Of a stretch of DNA of 27,253 nucleotides, positions 21,850-27,253 are shown piece after piece (position 1 is the first letter of the stretch; every line of letters starts with the position of its first letter). The notes below the pieces were generated by a model, which had not been told where the DNA came from, made no database searches, and was given only the letters and a program-made list of their open reading frames with translations. Source of the stretch: JACQFZ01 sp045810625 (GTDB lineage: Bacteria; Pseudomonadota; Gammaproteobacteria; Acidiferrobacterales; Sulfurifustaceae); NCBI GenBank assembly GCA_045810625.1, contig JBJMVQ010000005.1:1-27253 (forward strand), read 5' to 3'. Position numbers and translations under genes: made by a program.

Positions 21850-23751
21850 ATGAATCGATATCCCGCTTGGAAGTATCTGATCGTCGTCGCCGCGGTCGTG
21901 CTCGGCCTGATTTACGCGCTGCCGAACGTCTTCGGCGAAGATCCCGCGATCCAGGTGTCGGGCGCGCGCGTCGCGCAGGTGGATGTAGGCACTTTGGCGC
22001 GCGTCGAGGACATCCTCAAGCGCAATAACCTGAGCTACACGGGAACGGTGCTCGAACCGACCGGCGCCAAGGTGCGTTTTGCCGACGCCGAAACGCAGTT
22101 GCGGGCGCGCGATATCGTGCAAAAAGAACTGGGAGAGGGCTATACGGTCGCCCTGAACCTGCTGCCGAGCACGCCCGCGTTGCTGCGCGCGCTGCGCGCC
22201 GAGCCGATGCACCTCGGCCTCGATCTGCGCGGCGGCGTGCACTTCCTCATGCAAGTCGATTCGCGGGCGGTCCTGAGAAAGGCGTCGGAGAATTCGGCCG
22301 ACGATTTGCGCCGCGTTTTGCGCGAAGCAAAAGTGCGCTATCTCGCGGTGAACCGGCTCGAGAGCGGAGCGGTCGAGGTGGTGTTTCGCGACGCCGGGGA
22401 ACGGGACAAGGCGCGCGACGTGATCCGCAAGGAATTGCGCGACCTGCAGATCGAGGACAACCAGCGCGGCACCGAGTACGTGCTGAGCGGCCGCTTGAGC
22501 GAGGCGGCGCTGCTCGAGAAGCGGCGCTACGCCGTCGAACAGAACATGACCGCGCTGCGCAATCGCGTGAACGAGCTCGGCGTCGCCGAGCCGGTGATCC
22601 AGCAGCAGGGGCAGGACCGCATCGTCGTTCAGCTTCCGGGTGTGCAGGATACGGCGCGCGCGAAGGAAATCCTCGGCCGCACCGCGACGCTCGAAATCAT
22701 GATGGTCGACGAGGAAAACGCGACGCAGGCCGGAAGCGGGCAAGTGCCGATCGGCGACAAGCTCTACCGCTATCGCGACGGCCGCCCGATTCTGCTCAAG
22801 AACCGCGTGATCTATTCGGGCGACAACATCATCGATGCCGCTCCCGGTTTCGACAGCCAGACGAGCCAGCCGATCGTTTCCATCACGCTCGACGCGCGCG
22901 GCGCGGCGATCAACCAGCGCATCACCGGCGAGAACGTCGGCAAGCGCATGGCGGTGGTGTACATCGAGATCAAATCGGAGCCGAAGCTCGACGAGAAGGG
23001 CAAGCCGGTGCTCGACGAAAACGGCCGCGAGGTGCGCGTCTCGAAGCGCATCGAGGAAGTCATCACGGCGCCGGTGATCCGCAGTCAGCTCGGCAAGCGT
23101 TTCCAGATCGAAGGGCTTGAAAGCGTCAAGGAAGCGAACGAGCTCGCGCTGCTGCTGCGTGCCGGTGCGCTCGCGGCGCCCGTCGAGATCGTCGAAGAGC
23201 GCACGGTCGGTCCGAGCCTCGGTGCGGACAACATTCAGCGCGGGTTCCACTCCACGTGGATCGGCTTCGCCGCGATCTCGGTCTTCATGATCGGCTACTA
23301 CCTCATGTTCGGGTTCATTTCTGTCGCGGCGCTGGCCGTGAACGTGGTGCTGCTGGTCGCAGTGCTGTCGATCATCCAGGCGACGCTGACGCTGCCCGGT
23401 ATGGCGGGTATCGCGCTCACGGTCGGTATGGCGATCGACGCCAATGTGCTCATCAACGAGCGCATCCGCGAAGAGCTGCGCAACGGCAACACACCGCAGG
23501 CGAGCATCTACGCGGGTTACGAACGCGCGTTCGGCACGATTCTCGACTCGAACATCACGACGCTGATCGCCGGTATCGCGCTGCTCGCTTTCGGCAGCGG
23601 TCCGGTCCGCGGTTTCGCCGTTGTGCTCTGTCTCGGCATTCTCACGTCGATGTTCAGCGCGGTCATGGTGTCGCGCGCGCTGGTAAATCTCTATTACGGC
23701 CGGCGGCGCAAGCTCGAACGCATCGCCATCGGCAACACCGCGTGGCAGTAG
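21850..23751 (+). CDS. secD: Protein translocase subunit SecD
   Basis: This 633-residue protein of the RND superfamily uses the proton-motive force to help pull preproteins across the inner membrane. It has TM1 at about 7-24, a large periplasmic region with the HLGLDLRGGVHF block (DLRGG at 125-129), and five C-terminal TM helices from about 470 onward. These include the conserved GMAIDANVLINERIREE and the stretch ending ALVNLYYGRRRK. It works with SecF, whose gene begins 17 bases downstream. Confidence 0.98.
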   Translation: MNRYPAWKYLIVVAAVVLGLIYALPNVFGEDPAIQVSGARVAQVDVGTLARVEDILKRNNLSYTGTVLEPTGAKVRFADAETQLRARDIVQKELGEGYTVALNLLPSTPALLRALRAEPMHLGLDLRGGVHFLMQVDSRAVLRKASENSADDLRRVLREAKVRYLAVNRLESGAVEVVFRDAGERDKARDVIRKELRDLQIEDNQRGTEYVLSGRLSEAALLEKRRYAVEQNMTALRNRVNELGVAEPVIQQQGQDRIVVQLPGVQDTARAKEILGRTATLEIMMVDEENATQAGSGQVPIGDKLYRYRDGRPILLKNRVIYSGDNIIDAAPGFDSQTSQPIVSITLDARGAAINQRITGENVGKRMAVVYIEIKSEPKLDEKGKPVLDENGREVRVSKRIEEVITAPVIRSQLGKRFQIEGLESVKEANELALLLRAGALAAPVEIVEERTVGPSLGADNIQRGFHSTWIGFAAISVFMIGYYLMFGFISVAALAVNVVLLVAVLSIIQATLTLPGMAGIALTVGMAIDANVLINERIREELRNGNTPQASIYAGYERAFGTILDSNITTLIAGIALLAFGSGPVRGFAVVLCLGILTSMFSAVMVSRALVNLYYGRRRKLERIAIGNTAWQ

Positions 23752-23768
23752 CGTAGGGGAAGGGCGTC

Positions 23769-24701
23769 ATGGAATTCTTCAAGATCCGCAGAGACATTCC
23801 GTTCATGCGCCACGCGCTGGTGTTCAACGTGATTTCGCTCGTCACGTTCCTCGCCGCCGTGTTCTTCCTCGCAACCCGCGGCTTGAATCTCGGTGTCGAC
23901 TTCACGGGCGGCACGGTGATGGAAGTGACCTACGCGCAGCCGGCCGATCTCGGCGGCGTGCGCAACGCGCTCACGAAGCTCGGCTATCAGGACGTGGCGG
24001 TGCAGAACTTTGGAACGTCGCGCGACGTGCTGATCCGGCTCCCCGCGCGCGAAGGCCCGACCGGCGCGAAGCTCTCGGAAAGCGTGATGGCCGCGCTCAA
24101 GGGGGCCGATGCGAGCGTGCAACTGCGCCGCGTCGAGTTCGTCGGTCCGCAGGTGGGTCGCGAGCTGTTCGACAACGGCGCGCTCGCGCTCCTGTTCGTG
24201 TCGATCGGCATCGTCTGCTACTTGTGGTTCCGCTTCGAATGGAAATTCGGCGTCGCCGCCATCATCGCGAACCTGCACGACGTCGTTATCATTCTCGGCT
24301 GCTTCGCGTTCTTTCAGTGGGAATTCTCGCTGACCGTGCTCGCGGCGGTGCTGGCGATCCTCGGCTACTCGGTCAACGAATCGGTCGTGGTGTTCGACCG
24401 GGTGCGTGAGAATTTCCGCAAGATGCGCAAAGCGACGGTGCCGCACATCATCGACAACGCGATCACGCGCACCATGTCGCGCACGATCATCACCCACGGC
24501 TGTACTCAGCTGGCCGTGCTGTCGATGCTCTTCTTCGGCGGCGAGACGCTGCATTATTTCGCGCTCGCGCTGACGATCGGCATCCTGTTCGGTATCTACT
24601 CCTCGGTCCTCGTGGCGAGCCCGATCGTCATGTGGCTCGGCGTGTCGCGCGAAGACCTGCTTCCCGTTAAGAAGGAAGAAGCGGCCGGCAGCACTCCCTG
24701 A
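23769..24701 (+). CDS. secF: Protein translocase subunit SecF
   Basis: This 310-residue partner of SecD has TM1 at about 15-36, the periplasmic P1-like start NLGVDFTGGTVMEV, and TM helices from about 135 onward. The conserved VNESVVVFDRVRENFRK corresponds to the motif after TM4 of RND-type SecF. A short Lys/Glu-rich cytoplasmic tail (VKKEEAAG) ends the protein. A ribosome-site-like GGGGAAGGG lies before ATG. It is the last gene of the tgt-yajC-secD-secF run; a GC-rich stem (24734-24762) follows. Confidence 0.98.
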   Translation: MEFFKIRRDIPFMRHALVFNVISLVTFLAAVFFLATRGLNLGVDFTGGTVMEVTYAQPADLGGVRNALTKLGYQDVAVQNFGTSRDVLIRLPAREGPTGAKLSESVMAALKGADASVQLRRVEFVGPQVGRELFDNGALALLFVSIGIVCYLWFRFEWKFGVAAIIANLHDVVIILGCFAFFQWEFSLTVLAAVLAILGYSVNESVVVFDRVRENFRKMRKATVPHIIDNAITRTMSRTIITHGCTQLAVLSMLFFGGETLHYFALALTIGILFGIYSSVLVASPIVMWLGVSREDLLPVKKEEAAGSTP

Positions 24702-24733
24702 CGGTCGGCTTTCGCTTCCCGATAGCCGGTACC

Positions 24734-24762
24734 GGTCGGGCGTCTCTTGGAGCGACCCGACC
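24734..24762 (+). terminator. Weak stem-loop after secF
   Basis: Arms GGTCGGG and CCCGACC enclose a loop of about 15 bases. No T-run follows, so termination would have to be weak or Rho-assisted. It marks the probable end of the secDF transcript, because a separate promoter candidate lies just downstream. Confidence 0.35.
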
Positions 24763-24771
24763 GACGCCCCC

Positions 24772-24800
24772 TTGCTCGCGCCCGAATGCCTGCTTAGATA
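24772..24800 (+). promoter_or_regulatory. Promoter candidate for the membrane-protein/VWA gene pair
   Basis: TTGCTC (24772-24777), a 17-base spacer and TAGATA (24795-24800) fit sigma70 spacing with moderate box quality. Transcription would start near 24807, leaving about 27 nt before the ATG, which has AAGGGG at a good distance. Confidence 0.35.
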
Positions 24801-24833
24801 GTAGTAATCCCAAGCAAATATAAAGGGGCGGCT

Positions 24834-26279
24834 ATGTCCTGGATGTTGTTTCCGAACAACCCAGCGCTCTCGGCGCTCGTGCTTTTCGCGATTCTGCTCC
24901 CGTTTTTATATGCGGCGCGCGAGCCTGCTCACCGGTTGTTCCGAGCGCTCGTGCGCGCGATCAGCCAGCCCCTGCGTCTCGCCGGACGCTGGCTCGAGGC
25001 GACGGCGCGCGAGATGCGTGCGCGAAATGAAACGGTGCTGCTTGCCCACGGGCGCGAAGAACTGAACCAGACGATTCAGCGGGAGTTCGAGCGCGTCACC
25101 GCGATCGTGCGCCGCGATCTGCAAGGATACCCCGCACTGCAACGGCGCCTGCTCGATGAGATCACCCGCGTGGAAGAGGATTACCGCAAGTGCGGCGAAG
25201 TGCCGCCGCCGCCGCCCGAATGGACACAGGCGGTCGAAGCGATCGCAAAGATAAAACAGACCGGCGACGGGCTGGTGCAGAAGATTCTCGAAAACATCAG
25301 CAAGTCGATGGACGAGATTTACGCCAAGGTGCTCTCCGAGTACCGGCGTTCATACGAGAAGCGGCACAAAATCCTCGAGGGCTTTCAGCCGTTCTGGCGT
25401 TCGCTCGAGCAGACGCTGTCGCGGGTCGGCAAGAACCTGACCAGCCTCGACGACGCGGCGCAGCGTATCGACGCGCAGATCGAGCGGTACGAGCACATCC
25501 TCGCATCGGAAGACAAGGCCGTGCATGCGCTCACGTCCTCCGCCACGACGCAGTTCGTCACGGCTGCGTTCGTCGTGGCGGTCGCCGTCGGCGGCGCGTT
25601 CGTGAACTTCTGGCTGATCGCGCGGCCGATGGCGGCGATGGTCGGCGGCGGCGAGTACATCGTCGGCGGACTCGAAGCGGCGCACGTCGCGGCGCTCGTG
25701 ATCCTGCTCGTCGAAGCGGCGATGGGTCTGTTCCTGATGGAAGCGTTGCGCATCACGCATCTGTTCCCACGCATCAACAACATGCACGATCGCATGCGCA
25801 TGCGGATCGCGTGGGTCGCTTTTTCGATTCTCCTGATCCTTGCCGGCGTCGAGGTCGCGCTCGCGGTGATGCGTGATCTCATCATTGCGGCCGACATGGA
25901 GCTGAAGCGCGGGCTCGCCGGCGCCGCCGCGGCGGCGGGTTCGCCGACGGAAGCGAGTTGGGTCACGAAAGTGCCGGTCGCAGGACAGATGGTCCTCGGC
26001 TTCATCCTGCCGTTCGCGCTCGCGTTCGTCGCGATCCCGCTCGAATATCTCATCGGCTCGGGCCGCACCGTCATCGGTGCGCTGCTCGTCGTGCTGGTGC
26101 GCGGTCTTGGTATGTTCCTGCGGATTCTCTCCAACCTGACGCGTCATCTCGCCAACGCGCTGACGATGTTGTACGACGTGATCATTTTCCTGCCGCTCCT
26201 GATCGAGCGTGCCGTGCGCGCTCGCAACGGTTCCGGCTCGGTTGGCGTGTCACAGAGCGGCTATCGGAAGACGGGGTAA
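24834..26279 (+). CDS. Unrecognised multi-pass membrane protein with a large coiled-coil cytoplasmic segment
   Basis: I do not recognise this 481-residue protein. It has one N-terminal hydrophobic segment (about 11-28) and a long, charged, helical region (about 30-235). That region has heptad-like patterns (for example EELNQTIQREFERV, ENISKSMDEIYAKVLSEY, AAQRIDAQIERYEHIL) broken by a proline cluster at 124-128. Further hydrophobic segments lie near 239-262, 284-304, 325-346, 384-405, 411-428 and 440-458. A Gly/Ala-rich loop lies at 360-372, and the C-terminal tail is polar. The layout suggests an inner-membrane scaffold or sensor with a helical arm. The VWA lipoprotein gene starts 2 bases after its stop, so the two products probably work together. 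Confidence 0.85.
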   Translation: MSWMLFPNNPALSALVLFAILLPFLYAAREPAHRLFRALVRAISQPLRLAGRWLEATAREMRARNETVLLAHGREELNQTIQREFERVTAIVRRDLQGYPALQRRLLDEITRVEEDYRKCGEVPPPPPEWTQAVEAIAKIKQTGDGLVQKILENISKSMDEIYAKVLSEYRRSYEKRHKILEGFQPFWRSLEQTLSRVGKNLTSLDDAAQRIDAQIERYEHILASEDKAVHALTSSATTQFVTAAFVVAVAVGGAFVNFWLIARPMAAMVGGGEYIVGGLEAAHVAALVILLVEAAMGLFLMEALRITHLFPRINNMHDRMRMRIAWVAFSILLILAGVEVALAVMRDLIIAADMELKRGLAGAAAAAGSPTEASWVTKVPVAGQMVLGFILPFALAFVAIPLEYLIGSGRTVIGALLVVLVRGLGMFLRILSNLTRHLANALTMLYDVIIFLPLLIERAVRARNGSGSVGVSQSGYRKTG

Positions 26280-26281
26280 AC

Positions 26282-26944
26282 ATGAAGACGCTGATGAAGT
26301 TCGCGCCGATCATGCTCGCGCTGGCGGTTGGTCTCGGCGGCTGCGCTGAGAAGGGCAGCTACGCGCGCGCGGTGTATGTTCTGGTCGACACGTCCGGAAC
26401 GTACGCCAAAGAAGTCGACAAAGCGGAGCAATTGATCAATTACCTGCTCGGCACGCTCAACCCGGGCGATTCGCTCGCGGTGGCGCGGGTCAAGAGCCGC
26501 AGCTTCACCGAAAAGGACATTCTCGCGAAAGCGACGTTCTCGAAAGATCCGATGGAAGCGAACGCCCAGAAGCGGGCGTTCAAGACGCAGATGGTGAAGC
26601 TTCGCGAGGCTGCTAAGGGCGGCAGCGCGTACACCGACATCACCGGCGGAATCCTGCAAGCGTCGGAATTCCTCAACGAGACGGGTGCGGGGCGAAAAAC
26701 GATACTGATCTTCTCCGACATGCAGGAGGAGCTCGACAAGCAAACCAATCGCAACGTGCCGCTCAACTTGAAGGGCGTTACGGTTGTCGCGGTGAACGTC
26801 ACCAAGCTGAACACCGACAATATGGATCCGCGGCGTTACATGGGACGGCTCGAAGCTTGGCAAAAGCGCGTGAAGGACGCGGGCGCCGCCGAGTGGCGCA
26901 TGGTGAACGACCTCGAGCATCCCGAGCGAATATTCGGGAGCTGA
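26282..26944 (+). CDS. VWA-domain lipoprotein
   Basis: This is a 220-residue protein starting at ATG 26282. It has a lipoprotein signal with lipobox VGLGGC (lipidated Cys at 21) and is therefore predicted to be anchored in a membrane facing the periplasm. The rest is a single von Willebrand factor A fold. Strand 1 VYVLVDTSGTY gives the MIDAS-like D36, S38 and T40. The second loop YTDITGG gives T118, and ILIFSDMQEE gives D146, so a metal-binding site looks intact. VTVVAVNV is a later core strand. Its gene follows the membrane-protein gene by 2 bases, implying coupling and a shared complex. Ligand and process are unknown. Confidence 0.88.
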   Translation: MKTLMKFAPIMLALAVGLGGCAEKGSYARAVYVLVDTSGTYAKEVDKAEQLINYLLGTLNPGDSLAVARVKSRSFTEKDILAKATFSKDPMEANAQKRAFKTQMVKLREAAKGGSAYTDITGGILQASEFLNETGAGRKTILIFSDMQEELDKQTNRNVPLNLKGVTVVAVNVTKLNTDNMDPRRYMGRLEAWQKRVKDAGAAEWRMVNDLEHPERIFGS

Positions 26945-26968
26945 TTGGGCCGGGTGTTTTCTACGAAG

Positions 26969-27006
26969 GGCCGGGTTTGCGGGAGCGAACCCGGCCTTTT
27001 GTTTTT
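26969..27006 (+). terminator. Intrinsic terminator after the VWA gene
   Basis: A stem of 12 pairs has arms GGCCGGGTTTGC (26969-26980) and GCGAACCCGGCC (26985-26996, with one G-T pair) around a GGGA loop. It is followed by TTTTGTTTTT. It starts 25 bases after the stop codon and should end the pair's transcript. Confidence 0.85.
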
Positions 27007-27033
27007 GATGTTTCTGTTTTTTGGCTAAACGGG

Positions 27034-27253
27034 TCGAGCGCCCTTCGGGCGCGCTTATCTAGTTAATAAATCAACTTGTGGGTGGTTGACCCACGGCAAG
27101 CGACTTTCTTTTGCGCGGCCAAAAGAAAGTCGCCAAAGAAAAGGCCGCCCCGGTCGCCGCGCCGCTCGAAAGGCACGAGCGGTTCCCTGCGCTACTCGCC
27201 AACCCCGAGCGCGAGCCGAACTCGCCGGCGCGCGAAAGACAACAGCGCGCGCT
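27034..27253 (+). repeat. Hairpin element, copy 5 (forward), cut by the window end
   Basis: Head TCGAGCGCCC...AGTTAATAAATCAACTT, first stem GTGGGT-ggttg-ACCCAC (27078-27094) and main hairpin of 14 pairs (27100-27133; arms GCGACTTTCTTTTG and CAAAAGAAAGTCGC), then CAAAGAAAAGGCC and a GC-rich tail. Both stems differ from copies 2 and 3 by compensating changes. Together with the terminator this accounts for the non-coding stretch after 26944; no gene is seen there. Confidence 0.87.

Noticed and set aside
21238..23250. A 670-codon minus-strand frame opposite tgt-yajC-secD
   Set aside because: It is antisense to three clearly conserved genes, and its His/Asp/Arg-rich product is typical of a high-GC shadow frame.

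Overview
The window is high-GC proteobacterial chromosome, most likely beta- or gammaproteobacterial. The evidence is the gene content: a succinylase-branch dapC-dapD-dapE run, the ribosomal/replication cluster rpsF-rpsR-rplI-dnaB-alr-radA, and tgt-yajC-secD-secF. I cannot name the genus from sequence alone. Gene density is high, there are no rRNA or tRNA genes, and no prophage or insertion sequence transposase was seen. The three long non-coding stretches are all filled with repeats.

Layout. 1-2803 (+): 3' end of an M23 peptidase gene, a PLP-homeostasis gene (YggS type) coupled to a small lipoprotein gene, a glutathione S-transferase and a DJ-1/PfpI protein. 2879-3760 (-): an EamA exporter. 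3806-7034 (+): dapC-dapD-dapE (succinylase branch of diaminopimelate/lysine synthesis) behind a good sigma70-like promoter. 7216-8683 (+): a two-gene phospho-signalling unit, PP2C phosphatase plus FHA protein. 8753-13792 (-): rpsF-rpsR-rplI-dnaB-alr-radA, transcribed leftwards and read from right to left. 14866-15891 (-): queA. 16016-18577 (+): an alpha-glucan phosphorylase. 20302-24701 (+): tgt-yajC-secD-secF. 24834-26944 (+): an unrecognised coiled-coil membrane protein and a VWA-domain lipoprotein, ending at a clear intrinsic terminator.

Repeats fill 13.9-14.8 kb, 18.6-20.3 kb and 27.0 kb to the window end. They are built from a modular element with a shared head (GTAATAAAT.TACTT) and a strong purine/pyrimidine hairpin whose arms change together between copies. 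Around it lie several short REP-like palindromes. The elements on the two sides of queA-glgP form a composite inverted repeat. Inverting the segment between them would place queA upstream of tgt on the same strand, which is the usual queA-tgt-yajC-secD-secF order, so I infer a repeat-mediated inversion.

The best candidates for something undescribed are this hairpin element with its arm covariation, the associated inversion, and the membrane-protein/VWA-lipoprotein pair downstream of secF.
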